NCBI RefSeq assembly: GCF_000972845.2
Contig: NC_040016.1
Location: 23,620,026-23,684,025, forward strand
Length of the DNA stretch: 64,000 nucleotides
DNA from: Larimichthys crocea
Taxonomy: Eukaryota; Chordata; Actinopteri; Sciaenidae
Direction: 5' to 3'
The first letter of the stretch is position 1. Every line of letters begins with the position of its first letter. Shown here piece by piece: positions 35,713 to 48,483 of this stretch. The notes beneath the pieces are model-generated. The model made no database searches. It saw only the letters and a program-made list of their open reading frames with translations, and was not told where the DNA came from. A program made the position numbers and the translations under genes.

Positions 35713-38603
35713 GACACATTTTCTTTCTGAGACAGTGAAAAGAGGCACTTATTTTTAGCCACTTTAGCAGTGTAGCTCTGGGGATGGCAATGTCAGTCTG
35801 TCATTATATTAGCCGGCCTGTCTTCTGGTTGGCTGGTTGACCACTTTGGTCCAGACTGAATCTGCATTGTGGAAACAGGGTCACCTTTTCCCATCATCCA
35901 TAGTTTGTTACATCACTTTGGGTGACTCCAGTTGCTGAAGGATGTAGGCTCAGTACCACTACTCTGCCAAAATTGGCACACTACGCAAGGAAGTACATAG
36001 TGTACACAGTGTACTACGAAGAAGTGTACTAATGGAAGTATCTGAATAAAGACACTTTGTCTTAGGTCCAACATTTCCCTGCATGTCACATCTGTACAGT
36101 CACTCACTGGTGTTATGTCCATAACATATGAATAAAGCATCTGCAGTGTATGAGATTTGCATGCCTAAATATCTTTATAAATGATGCAGATGAAATATTA
36201 ACTCTGATGTACCATGGTTTTTCTTTAATTCAGGTTACATCATTGTGTATTTTTCTTGTGTCGTGTATCTGCATGGCAGACACACTGGATATGTCTGAAG
36301 GTAAAAGCTCTCTCTCAGCTAACCCTGAGATGACAATGATTGTTCCTCATATTAAAAATGTAGCTGTGTGTACCACAGGTCACCAGGGAGGCAAAACATA
36401 ATAATCTAACATTTACTTCAAGCCACAAAAGTGGAGACGAAAAGAAGAATAAAAAACACTAAGAGCTCAAAAAGTCAACTCAGTCAAACTCCCATTGCCT
36501 CTGTTTACATGTTTGATTTGTTCACACTGTTTAAAGTTTACACTTCAAAGTTTGCCACCACTGAGGAGATATCTTTATCTCACCTCCCTGTGGTTTGAAG
36601 CACTGTAGCAAGGATTCTGAAAACACTTATGGAAAACATAAATTACATTTTTTTTTTTTTTTAACTTTTTGATTTGTATAGAAAGCACTCCATGGACCCT
36701 GCCTTATGAAGTCCTGACCTGACACACCAGGTTCCTGTCCTTCTAAGTGAAACAATGTCCTCCGGCTGCCCCTCGTATGGTTCCAGTCCTAAGTGATCCC
36801 ACAGTGCCTGTGGTTACTGGTGGTAACAGCAAGTTTGTTTTAAAGCAACATTGTGTAACTTTTCTATTATAATATAACAGTGTATATCATGTTGAAGCTA
36901 CACTGACTTGTTATCAGGTGAATGTTATTTGTAGGCCTGTTGTGACACTTTGTCAGGTACGATGACCCGTGAGAACGTACACACCGCTTTACAGCACACA
37001 CAGTATTTGACTGATTTTGGTAAAACTGGACCGGATGTCCTTCCTGATGGACAGTAAAGTAAACTGCTGCCAACTGTAGCTACTGTTGGCTAATGTTAGC
37101 TCAGTTTGTTAGCCAGGCTGTCTGGACTGTGAGCTTGTGAGCGTTATTGTTTGCACCACAGTTTGGACCAGCTGGAAGAAAAGGAGGTTTTTTAGGCGTG
37201 CATGTGGGGGGAATGCTGAAGGGGAGCGGAGCCGCTGCTGTGTCCGGAGCAGGGCCAGCAGGCAATGTAACTGGACTAAGCAGCCTCTATAGACATAACG
37301 GCAGAGGTAAAGAGGCTGAAGAGAACACTGATGGAGGAAACTAAGAAAAGGGAAGATTGAGTAAGCAAGAAGCCACCAGACAACAACAACAATAACAAAT
37401 ACACATGTACAGCTTCCCATATTTACACTTATTGCACTCTGGTACTGGGGGCGCTGCATCAGCTAGAAACGAGAATGAATTAACTCTGGGTGTATTGACC
37501 ACTAGTGGTAGCAAACACACCAGGAACAGCTACTGTGTCAGCAGAAGAAGAACACCTGGTGACACAGCACAGGTAGGCCGTGTGGACAATTCAATTCACC
37601 TCACACTGTTTTCGCAAAGATGGTGTAAATGTTTTGTTGAACATTATGTCAGTGGACAGCTGTGGACTTCCATGTGGACTGTATAAAAGCATGTGCACTC
37701 TGCAAACACATTTCACACACGTACACATGAAAACATGACTGCAACATCCTGACGGCAAGAAGAGGAGCTGCTTTGTTATGCTGTGTTTGGCTGAACAACA
37801 TGAAAAGTCTGAAAAAGGAAAACTGTGTCTGTGACTGTTTAACGAGGACGATGGTGAATACGGTACACGTGGTTCACACACCAAGCTCCAGTTTGCTTTT
37901 CTGGGACATGTGCATGTCTGTACGGATCAACATTTTTCAAAACAAAGTTACTTGTCCCTCACAAACTAAATCAGGCACCTCAGCCTTTCCACTACACTGT
38001 ACTACTGTCAACCAACTTGCAGACTGTTTGCTGTCCTCCCCAGTGATGGAACAAGCTCTGCATTAACATTAGGACAGCGGAAAGTCTGCACAGCTTCCAT
38101 CACAGACTGAAAGCTTGTGTGTTCAGAGTGCACAAAGAACACATCTTTCTTTGCCTCTCATTGCTAGAAATGTAGTACTTGAAGCACGTCAGCATATTTG
38201 ATGAAGTTTAATGTAGTTTTGTGATCATTACATTTGTTTGGTTCTATCAAAATGCCTGAATGTGCTTACTGTCCATCTCTTTGGATAAAAACATTAAATA
38301 TATATGAATGTGATATGATTATCACAAGATACACAGTGTAACATAGTGGAATAACTAGTTGTTAAGACTTCAGAGCTCACATTGTGTGTTGGAACACATT
38401 TTGGGTCATTATTTTTTTTTTTAAAGTTTGAAGAAATCCCAGCAAGTAAAATCCTCAACCAGCAGCGGTCAAAGTGAGCTTAAAATCCATTCATTTCATT
38501 CATTTTAATTGGTATGCGAATGCAGCTTTCTCAGCAGGATGCAGCTTTATCTGTGAGAGGCAGAGAACACAGATGGCCTGACTATTAAAAAGCTGATCAT
38601 AAT

Positions 38604-39448
38604 TAGAGATGCCAAACTCGGATCCTTTTAGGGATTTGAGTCTTTCTGAGTCAATCACTAAACCGGATCTTACGAGTCATTTGAGTCAGTATAAGCATAT
38701 AAATTCTACCAGTGAAACACAAGACTCACTGTGTTGGACTACAAACATGCTAAATAAATTCAAATTTGAGAGCTATATATGAGGCATTTGGAAATTTTGA
38801 TGCAGGAAATACAACTTTGCATTTTTGTCTTATTAAAAAAATCTCTAACATTAAGTATGAGGTTGTAAATAGTTCATAATGTTTTTATTTAGCTGCATTA
38901 TATTCAACTGACACAAATACAGTATTATATTCTCATAACTCACAGTCAGCATCACTCATTCAACTGTAAATACAGTAAATGACATAATAGAAACATGGCA
39001 AATAACTCCATAATTATTGGTGACAGATTATACTAACACATAATGCTGCAAATAAAATGCTCCTCTCACAGTGTTTAGGCTATATTATCCTAGCCTCTAA
39101 AGTTTATTACCACTTAATTGTGTTAAATCAGGTGCAGCGAATAAGGCCATTATTAATGATGACATATAATGTTGCAGTTAAAATGACATTAATTACGTTA
39201 CGTCCCTCTTACATTGTTTTTAGCCTATGAGCTATGTGTTTGTGTTTTAAATAAAGTTTCTATCATCTTGTTCATTGCTGTATTTATCTTCTTACATTTG
39301 ACTGGAGGAAGTCTTTTTGACGACACAACTCCGTGAAGTCCATCCGAGTCTGAATCTGCCTTGTGAATGGAGACTATGACTCATGAATCCTGAGTCCGTT
39401 GGAGATCCAGGTTAATGATCCGGATGAATCGCGATTCATTCACCACTA
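38604..39448. mobile_element. hAT-like MITE, old
   Basis: The left zone reads TAGAGATGCCAAACTCGGATCC and continues with repeats of the words GAGTCA, GGATCTT and GAGTCATTTGAGTC. The right zone has GAGTCTGAATC, GACTCATGAATCCTGAGTCC and GGATGAATCGCGATTCATT, ending CACCACTA. The termini TAGAGATG and (reversed right) TAGTGGTG agree at 6 of 8. No clear 8-bp duplication remains and no coding sequence is visible. The AT-rich middle shows nothing. The assignment is by the style of ends and subterminal repeats. Confidence 0.5.
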
Positions 39449-40559
39449 ACACTCATACGATAGACAGTCATGGGATATGATTGATATAAGATGGACTTTG
39501 AGTTACAAATATATTTTATTTGTATAGAATCACTGTGAGATCATGAATTCTCCAAGCACACAGCATGTTGGGTTGAATGGTAAATAAATTCACCTGTCCT
39601 CTGATTGATTTCCAACAGACAAGCTGCTACGAGCGTGTTCGCTGCCCTCTGGTTGATATTTGTGTCAGAAGTCTGGAACATGTAAGATTAAAAAGGAATG
39701 GTTGTTACAACAGTAACCACAGTGTCATCATCTTAACCAGGATGGATTCTTAAAGATTAGAACATTTACAAACCAAATCAAATGTTTAAGAACTTAAAAA
39801 CCTTCATGAATAAAGTTGACTTGACATCTTATCGTCTCTTTGACCAAACCCCTTGAGCATCTCTTTAGCCTCTTTTCCTTGGCTCCATGTCGTGCTGTTA
39901 GAGGACGGTGCTGGATTGGAATGGGACAGGAAAAGCCCATTTATCACAACATCAGCTGCCCAGCAGGCAGGGAGGCAAGCTGGCAGTGCCACTGATGGAC
40001 TGGCAAAGGCCTCATATTACTGCAGCCCCCGGTCTCCCCATAGCCTCACTGATGAGCCCCTTGCCTGCCATCAGACCCTGCATTCCCTTTCCATTTCTCA
40101 GAGACTCCCAGGGGTGACAGGGAGGTGTTGGGTGGCTGATGGCAAGAGTAATTAAAAGGGCTGATTAGAGTGATGGAAATAGGACACCCAGGGAGAAAAC
40201 AAGAATCTCTCTCAAAACTGAGAGGGGGAAGAAGAAAAAGAAGAGCGAGGCAGAAAATACAGCACAGATATTGTGGCAGATCGGTCCTCAAGTTAACAGA
40301 AGATTTTTTTTGTCCTCAGTCACTTCAATTGGGGCAGAATCTCAGGGGAGTCACCGTCACACAAGTCCCAGAAACACTGTACAGAGCCAAGATGTACGAC
40401 ACTGAGAGCTTTTCAAGGTAAAGCCAAGAACAAGACTGTTAGGCCTACTTCTCCCTGTCACACAGAACCTCATGAGATACATCTCTATTTTCATATGATT
40501 CCATTATTCATACTTTGAACAGTCAAAGACACATCCAATCAACATAAACAAATATCTGT
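39449..40559. other. Non-coding DNA with one exon-like segment
   Basis: Apart from the candidate exon at 40320-40417, nothing is supported. Confidence 0.4.
40320..40417 (+). other. Candidate internal exon, unidentified (98 bp)
   Basis: A pyrimidine-rich acceptor (TTTTTTTTGTCCTCAG) precedes 98 bases ending CAAG|GTAAAG. The frame starting at the first base is open throughout and reads a plausible soluble segment with VTVTQVPETLYRAKMYDTES. Another frame is also open; the third has a stop. The open frame continues upstream past the acceptor, so openness alone proves little. I do not recognise a family. If real, it would be one exon of a plus-strand gene with introns larger than this window allows me to see. 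Confidence 0.35.
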
Positions 40560-42841
40560 CCAATAAGATTTACTTAAAAAATATATTGTAAGTATTTGGA
40601 CGCAAATTATTTAAGTAAATTGTAATACTGCAATATCAAGCAACACTCATTTGCCATCATCAAGTAAAATTTATTTACCATAAAACATAACAGTTGTGAA
40701 GATATTAAGTAACATTTGCTTAATTACATCCAAGTTTTAAGTTACATTTATTTAATCAAATTAAGTAAAGTCTACTTGTTTTTCATAGAAACATCATTTT
40801 CCTCAAAATTTTAAGTACATTTTATATATCTGTAGTATTTGCTGTACTACTGTAATTTAGTAGATTTTAATTATTTTCTTGTGCTTGGCATATTAATTTA
40901 CTTGGTTGCATTACGTTACATTACTCAATAAAATTAGGTAATCATTGCCAGTTTTCTTTTTCTTTTGATAAATGTTACTCAATAAATTTAACCAATACTC
41001 TATGCATTTAATATCTATCTATCACATATTACACAACTAAATTACAATGCAATTAAAGTGTTTATTTTTTATTTTAAACAGTTCAACAAACAAGTACCAT
41101 TAAGGTAAATCCACTACTATTGTGGATTGATTTGCCCAAACTTTTATGGGGCAGCCATAAATTTACCATTGGCATGACTGACATAAAAAGAACAAACAGA
41201 CAGTATTACACAGTATACACTACAACCAATATACACTATTGTGCCAAAATATTAGAAACACTGTCAACACTGTCACTGTAAATAGCATTAGATTGTGCAG
41301 GTGTTCCAATACTTTTGTACATACAGTACATATCTAGAATAGTGCTTTTCAAATATGCAGTGAAAACCGAATTTCAACATACGTTACAGAAATCTTTTAC
41401 TCAAATATTCAAAAACGTTTAACACACAAACAGGCTCAAAAAAACTTCTTTGAGAGGGTCAGGATAGAAACAGCCTCTTAAGCTTGTATGTATACCTCTA
41501 TTTAAATGAAAAAAAAATCTGCAGATACTGCATCAGAATCTGTACTAACAGTAAATTAAAGATGTATCTCCAGCAAAAGGTACTATATTTAAACTAAGAC
41601 CAAGTATATTTTTTAAGAAAAATATCCAAGTTTGCATCATGCTACTGAAAGGTTGGTATTACTGGTAAAGAACAAATACACAGTATTACACATTATACAC
41701 CACATCCAGCATAGATCTGGTAACATAGTCACTTCTCAAATATGCCATTAAAATCTTACAAACCTACACTCTGAAACAGTTTCAACATTTAAACCAGTCC
41801 TCTTGACTAGTGCACTTTTAAGAATGCAATTAAAACATTAATGAAATAAAATCAACAGAATCAATTAAAAATGACCAGCTTAAGGTGTCTAACATCGACT
41901 GGATCCTCATCAGCACCATGGATGGCATGGAGTATTTTGAGGATGTGGTTACTGACATCACTCCAGCTGTCCTCCTGCATACAACGTACAACAGAAAAGA
42001 AGAATGTTATTGAGAAACAAATAATAGAATTCATGAATCATTCAAAGTGACTTCATTATCAGGGAAGAATGAATACAAGAATATCTCTGATCCGTTGTTT
42101 GCTTTCCTCTCAACTTGGACATTAGATTAACTTGTGTCAATAAATGTATTTTTGAATGATTAAAATCATGTTCATAGCAGTCTTTAAAAAGTTCCTCTTT
42201 CTCGGTCCGCACATCCTGAAGTTGCTGTGGGCTACACAACGCACGGCACAGCCATGCTACTAGCCGTGCTAACTCTCTTCTTGTCAAAGAAAGTGTGTTT
42301 GTATGAAGCAGCTGGTCTCTCAGAGACTCAGAGGCCTCTGTCTCTGTCAGTAAACGCGTGTGTACGTTAGTGCGGCCCTCCACTTACTAATGTAGCGTTA
42401 TGCTGACTTTAAATGAACTTATGAACAGTAACATATCGTGCGTCAAACTATCACAGTACATGCGGACCTATATGTTATCACAACTTTAGAACGGTACCAG
42501 CTTACCTGCAGATGACTGTTGTACGTGCTACACCTTGCTCTGTGACCCTGTAGTGTCCGGAGGAGCAGCGCCAGTCCTGTTGTGTTTCAAAGCGCTACAC
42601 TTTCAGAGTAAAGTGTATGTAGTATTTCTAGGTTCAGGTACATACAACTATTATTCATTTAAATAGTATGAGGAAAACAAAACTCTTCCCCTATAGTTCA
42701 TGTATTACGTTAATACAATGTTTAATTTTACACTTTACATTAACACTCTAGTTCTCACTGAATCCTAAAAATACAAAGTAGAAATTATGACAGTTACTCT
42801 AATAGAGTTTACTACACCAACAAGTCAGTTTTTTCAGTGTA
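40560..42841 (-). mobile_element. Large teleost DNA-transposon-like element, 5' end at 42841
   Basis: The right end, read inward on the minus strand, is TACACTGAAAAAACTGACTTG, a terminus I associate with a common teleost family having many short AAGTAAATTTACTT-type copies. The left portion (40560-40960) is packed with TTAAGTAA, AAGTAAAT and TTTACTTA words, as in those copies. Near the right end is a CpG-bearing, promoter-like stretch (42200-42600). A minus-strand patch at 41880-41990 has an open frame that could be coding (WSDVSNHILKILHAIHGADE). A matching left terminal repeat is not visible, so the left boundary is approximate and the class is undecided. Confidence 0.45.
41232..41328. mobile_element. 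Short Tc1/mariner-type MITE nested in the larger element
   Basis: The left end TACACTATTGTGCCAAAATATT and the reverse complement of the right end TACTGTATGTACAAAAGTATT form imperfect terminal repeats (shared frame TAC-n5-GT-n-C-n-AAA-n-TATT). TA dinucleotides lie at both junctions. It carries no coding sequence at 97 bp. It interrupts a stretch (AGTATTACACAGTATACAC) that is partly duplicated again at 41680. Confidence 0.6.
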
Positions 42842-45800
42842 CAGCATTATAGAAAGAGACAATTCACCCAAGTAAAGACTGACTCAAGTTACACTTGGGT
42901 GCTGTACTTAAGGTTGAAATGCTTATTGAATGCTCAAATTTTAAGTGATTTATTTATCAATATTAATGGGGGCTACATATGATAAAATTGGTTGTGAAGG
43001 GCACACCTTCAGGGTTACAAGAAAGTTTCAACAATTAAGCCTCAATTGCTTGAGTAAAGACCAGAGGTTGAGAAAAGTTTGAAAACCTACAATGCCAGGA
43101 GAGCTGAGTAAACTATCTACTGATAAAGTGTGATCCACAACAGACGAGCAGATGAAACTTAAATGGAGGTTTCTTAATGATCCATGTAAACACAATATCC
43201 TGAATCTGATCAAAAGTAGGATAAGACACAAAAGCATGTGTGTGTAAACATGTGCACAATTTATAATTTACTTTCAGTTCAACTTTAGCTTTTGCTTTTA
43301 TTAAAATGTCAATGGCCCATTAATACGCAGACATCAAAGCATCCTCAAATTGATTTAATCTATTCAAATCTGCAAAGGTCAGCAAATGTCTGCTTGTACT
43401 TCAGCAGACTGAAACTAGTTCTGAGGACAGCATACCCACACAGGGTCAGTGCTGAAATAACCTCAATTAAATGAAGTCCAACGCACACAACCACCAACGC
43501 CTCCGGAACGCAGCAGCACCCATAACATCTTCAATTTACAACATCTTGCATCACTTTTAGTTAATAGCACATTTGATATAGACTTCACATGGTTTCATTT
43601 TTGTAAAGATATGACTCTGGGTGCTTGACATCTAAAAATAACAGTAGTAGTAATTCATTATTTATTTGGTATTTATTATTGTAATAAATCAGAAAGCATG
43701 TTATCTTTGGCTTTAAAAAAAATAAAGCAAGAAAAACATGCCGACAAAATTATGGTAGAGCGATACTATGTACTCTTCAAGAGCACACAAATATCAGAAT
43801 TTCCATTTGACTGGATGGAATATACATATATAAATACATGCAGCTCATGCAACAGCTCACTGGTAAGTGAAATCTGAACAGGAATAAAATATCTACATGA
43901 TTTCTGTTGGGAGTTGCGTATTAGGTAATGTATATTTAACATTCACATATTGATTTTTTTTTTAAACAATGAACATGATCACTCTCTAATTTCAACCAAG
44001 AAGTACCCAAATCTTAACCGCCAGGGTGACAGATCAGAAATAATTTTCATGGATCATTTTTGTGATGAGCATGTGCATTTGGGAAGGCAATAACAAACAG
44101 TACCATCCTGCTGAAAGGAACAGTGGATCAGAAAATTTACCAACCTGTTTTGTCATTAGATTGAAGTAATTGTTAGACTCAACATCAGACTGATTGACAT
44201 GCCAATTCTGTCTATCTTCATCACCTCTATAATTATGAATAGTGTGGGTAGTATGGAGTGGAGGACCTTCTGTATTTTCTTAAACAATGGTCGTGTTGGG
44301 AAGGCTCAGAAGCACCAAGAATTCAAAATTGTCTGATTGTGGCTGACACTTTGGGGTCAGTTGAATGAGCTAGGAGTCCGATTAGAAAATTGCTCTTAAG
44401 TTCCTAAACATTTTGACATGCATGACTGATGCACAAAGATGTGGCAGTGAAGCTCTTGGATATGCTCCAGCATAACTCCACCAAAGACAGCATGGTTCTG
44501 GACGCAGAGTGACCTTGATCACCGTTTCTCGCTAATGAGTGATGGACTGTCAGAGTGGAAATTTCCATGGCCGATGGCAAGTAGACTGTTCTGACTAAGA
44601 TTACATTATTCTGTAACAAACTATCGTCAAGTGTCATTGTAACAGCAGTTCAACTAATTACTTCAGCACCCGGAGCATTAACAAGACACAGGCATTAAAT
44701 AGTCAATAACTGATCTTTTGTTCCTTTCAACATTAAATGACCATAATATTATATGTCAGTAAGGCATAAGCCCATTTAAGAAACACTCCCTGATTTTGTT
44801 GAAGTACAAAATACCATCTCCACCTCCCCCAAATTCCTCCCAGGTCATTCAAAAACCTGCACAAAATGTAATAGGTTGATGAGGGTAGCTTACGACCAAA
44901 GGCACTTGTGTGCAGCAACGTTGCTAAAAAGAGGGATTCAATATTTTCTAAGTAGAGAGCAAAAATGTTGAACTTAATGGCATAGATACTTTATCACTGC
45001 ATTGAGTGCCAACTTTGATGATTTTTCAATGTGCAACTAATGAGACAGAAGCTATCTGCAACATAACTTTCAGCAACTTGTGTTTTAAACAAAAAAAACT
45101 GGTGCACCCAAACCTTTGACCATTCTTACCCATCTTTGTTTCCAAAATAAACTATTGTGTCAAAGAACTTAATTTTTTTTTTCCTCACCTTGGGTGTGAC
45201 CTTGGGTGAGTACACTGTAACATCGCTGTTGGATGTGGTTATTGCTGCAACAGAGCCACACCCAGGTCATGACACAGTGATGCCCAAGTTGGCAACAGTC
45301 TCAGTGAATAAAACGCTGCTTTCCATCTGAAAGTAAGTAACTCAGAACTTTATTCAGATTAGTTTCATCTTACAGACTTCCCGGCTCCTTTCTGCTACCT
45401 GGTGCACAATGGCATTGCAGACCTGCTATGCTTAGACTCTGTGCCATACCTGTACATCACATTGAACATAGCTTATCTGATCATTTTCAGTGTGTCTAGA
45501 TGATCTTCAGGCGGTCTGTCAGTTACATTTTGATGTTTTGTTTTCTATAAAAGTAAACTCTGTCTCCCAGTGGAGAGGAAACTCCGGGTCAAAAGTGGGT
45601 CAAAAACACCAGAATCATCATCTAGGACCCATTTGAATTATTTAAATATGAACAGAGACCATGTGGTTATGCCATGTTTGTCATCGTTCTTTACAGTGAA
45701 CTCAAAGCAAAGGGCATATCAATATGAGGATACAAAATATCATGGCATTTATCAGGATAAGTTATTCTGAGCCAAATTGACTGACTGGCTTCATCCTTAT

Positions 45801-46774
45801 CCTCCTTATTTGTAAAAAAAAAACGTCAAAAAGCTATGCTAGTACCTCTGGTATGTGCTAACAGAAATAAACATTAACAAAGCTCCAGTATGGATATGTA
45901 ACCAGTTGTTGGGGAACTTGCTGAAGATGAGCAATGTACATCATCAAAATCAGTTAGCAAGCACTGGCTGTACTGTACAGTACTTACTATTAATCATAAT
46001 TCTCTTTCAACTTGGACATTTGAGAATTAAAAAAGAAAAACGTTGACTGCAATCACATCATCACAGTGCAATGAGCATGTATCATTTTTCATGAGTTTAA
46101 ATCTGCGTAAGACACCATTGCATGCCAGTCTAGGCTTGAATAAAATGGAAACCATACATTGATGTATATTGGTTAAGATTTAATGGAGACATTAAGTTTC
46201 CAGATCAAATGAATGAAGACAAATTCAGAACCCCAGATGTAATCCCCAATTAGCATATTACTCTAATTAAAATTAGTCGCATTTTATTTTTTATATGTGA
46301 TCAAGAAAAATGTAATGAATACATTTTAATAAATGCAGTTTGACAGGCTCAGTTGCATTCATGGCCTCTAGTTATGGAATCCTGATGTTACATGCAGAAA
46401 TGTGACATTTACTGCAGCTAATATTTGCTGTCTTTGTTCAGTGTAGCGTGTACAGATCCACCAGCTGGGAGAGATAATGCTCAAACACCATAACACATAA
46501 AACTAACGGAAGATGTGTGTGTTTTTTTGTTTTTTTATTCGTTTTGTTTTTTGTTTTTTTTTAAATGAAGATAAATGTCAAACTGTATTCTGTCCATGAA
46601 ATGACATGAAAAAAGACCAATAGGGATAGATTTGTCCCTAATTTGCTGTATGAGTTAGGATTGTTCAATCAAATGTGGTAACCTATTCAATGGCCTATAT
46701 TCCTCCCCCTTATAACACTCTTAAAGGAACAGTATTTTCTATCTTATCCAGTGTGAGGGTTAGACAATCACAGC
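42842..46774. other. Non-coding DNA, nothing recognised
   Basis: AT-rich sequence without supported exons, transposon ends or long repeats. Poly-T/poly-A rich tracts lie near 45171-45183 and 46525-46562. Confidence 0.4.
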
Positions 46775-48190
46775 TGATTAGATTTTTTTAGATTAGATTC
46801 AACAACTCAAGTAGCAATGCTGAACCAGCGATGTGCTGGGCAGTTTTCACCAGCCTCTGCAGAGCTTTCCAGTCCAAGATAGAGCAGTTTCCATACCAGG
46901 CAAAAAAAAGAGATGCTGGTGAGATCAGGATGGATATGGTGAGAATCCAAGAAAGGTCTTCAGAGATGTGGACACCCAGGAACTTAAAGTTGAAGACACG
47001 CTCAACCTGCATGCACCAAGTCACCAGGTGCTGGACCTCCTCCCTGTCCGTCTCATTGATGTTGGTGTAAGGCCAATCACTAAATGTGATAACGGTATTA
47101 AAGCCATGTACAGGTGCGCAGACCCGGGTGGAGGAAGTAGAGGAGAGGGCTCAGCACACACCACCCCTCACCAGTTGGTGGGGGTGGTGTTGGTGGGTTT
47201 GTAGTTTGTGGTGGCCTTGGTGCCTTGCCACATGCATCAGGGGTTAGAGTTGTTCTTGAAATGCTCCTCTATTCCTAGCTTGGGGCAGTGTTTGGCCTTC
47301 CTTATGCCCCTCTTCAGGTTAGCCCTGGATGCACTGTAAATCTGCATGTCAAGTACAGTTCCACGTGCCTTGAGCAGGAGGTGGACCTCTCGGTTCATCG
47401 ACAGCTACTGGTTAGGGAATGTTGTGATTTGTTTATTGTTGGTGACACTGTTGATGTCGGTGTTTAAATAGTCCAAAACAGAAGAGGCATAGGTGTCGTC
47501 TGTGTGACTCCAATGTGGACTGAGTGGCAAACACACTCCAGTCTGTGTTTTCAAACTGCTGCTGTAGTGTAGAGTCTGCAGCCTTTGGCCACACTTTAAC
47601 AGTCCTTACAACAGATTTTACACGTTTGAGGGGTGGTGTGTATTTGGGGAAAAAACATAGACATGAACTGTCCTAAATGGAGGACAGGGGTGGTTTTGTA
47701 TGCCTCAGCTATGTTGGTGTAAACATGGTCGAGGGCAAGAGACATGCTGGTGGCTTCAGGCTGGTGTGGTTGAAATCACCAGCAACAATAAAGGCTGCCT
47801 CAGGATATGCAAGTATATGATAGGTAAACTCTCTGGGCAGAAACTCTAGGTTAGCAGAGAAGAGAGTCTCGATTTTAGCAGTAGTTAGTTAGTGTCTGTG
47901 TGCCAAGCTTTGTTCACATAAATGCACAATCTCCCACCTTTGGTCTTGCTGGAATCATCAGCTGTTTTGTTCACTCAGAGGACACAGCACCCCATTAGCT
48001 CAATTGCGCTATCAGGGACGCTGCTGTTGAGACATCTTTCTGTGAAGATCATGAAGTTAGTCCTTATGTGAGTCCTTATTCCAGTTTTGGGAGATAATCT
48101 GCAGTTGCAGCTAATCCATTTTGTTCTTTATAGACCAAACATTGGTGAGGAAATTGCTGGTAGTGATAGCCGTTGAGGAGTTAGCTTTAG
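46775..48190 (-). pseudogene. LINE (L2-like) remnant with RT region deleted
   Basis: Read on the minus strand from 48190, the first part encodes an APE-type endonuclease: an FTE motif near 48040, GGRLCIYVNKAWH near 47905-47945 and the core VAGDFNHT near 47763-47787, followed by a linker region to about 47250. The reverse-transcriptase palm is absent. The C-terminal region follows at 46788-47024 with FLGVHISEDLSW, then, after a further in-frame loss, WYGNCS and KALQRLVKTAQHIAG. The 3' end near 46780-46800 carries GATTAGATT units, the normal tail of this type. Stops and frame changes are scattered through it. A SINE begins only about ten bases from its upstream edge. Confidence 0.8.
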
Positions 48191-48200
48191 TTCAGCCATT

Positions 48201-48483
48201 AAATGGTAAATGGACTATACTTATATAATGCTTTTCTGGACCACTCAAAGCGCTTTTACACCACATATCATTCACACACACACATTCATACACTGATGGC
48301 ATTAGCTGCCATGCAAGGTGTCAACTGCTCATCAGTTTTAGGCGCAAACCATTCACACACTAATGGCGCAGCCTTCAGGAACAATTTGGGGTTCAGTATC
48401 TTGCCCAGGGACACTTTGACATGCAGACTGGAACCGCCGATCATCTGATTCGTGGACAACCTGCTTTAACTCCTGAGCCACAG
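48201..48483 (-). mobile_element. tRNA-derived SINE, family 1 (near full length)
   Basis: This copy runs from the distal AAATGGTAAATGGACTATAC end (48201) to the tRNA-like head CTGTGGCTCAGGAGTTAAAG on the minus strand (48483). It contains the shared phrases CACTCAAAGCGCTTTTACA, ACACTGATGGCATTAGCTGC, CAATTTGGGGTTCAGTATC and GACATGCAGACTGG. The B box is damaged: a deletion leaves GGCGGTTCCAGTC in place of GGTTCGATCC. It shares most of its length with 6680-6903. Confidence 0.75.

Larger units (their letters stand above)
34125..38603. other. Non-coding DNA with a SINE and two exon-like segments
   Basis: Besides the entries at 35211-35283 and 35590-35712, this holds a short (GT)n at 35042-35056, a poly-T at 36648-36664, and a moderately GC-rich stretch (37140-37700) that may be an old dispersed repeat. 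A weak exon-like piece with acceptor TTTTTCTTTAATTCAG and donor GAAG|GTAAAA lies near 36234-36300. Confidence 0.4.
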
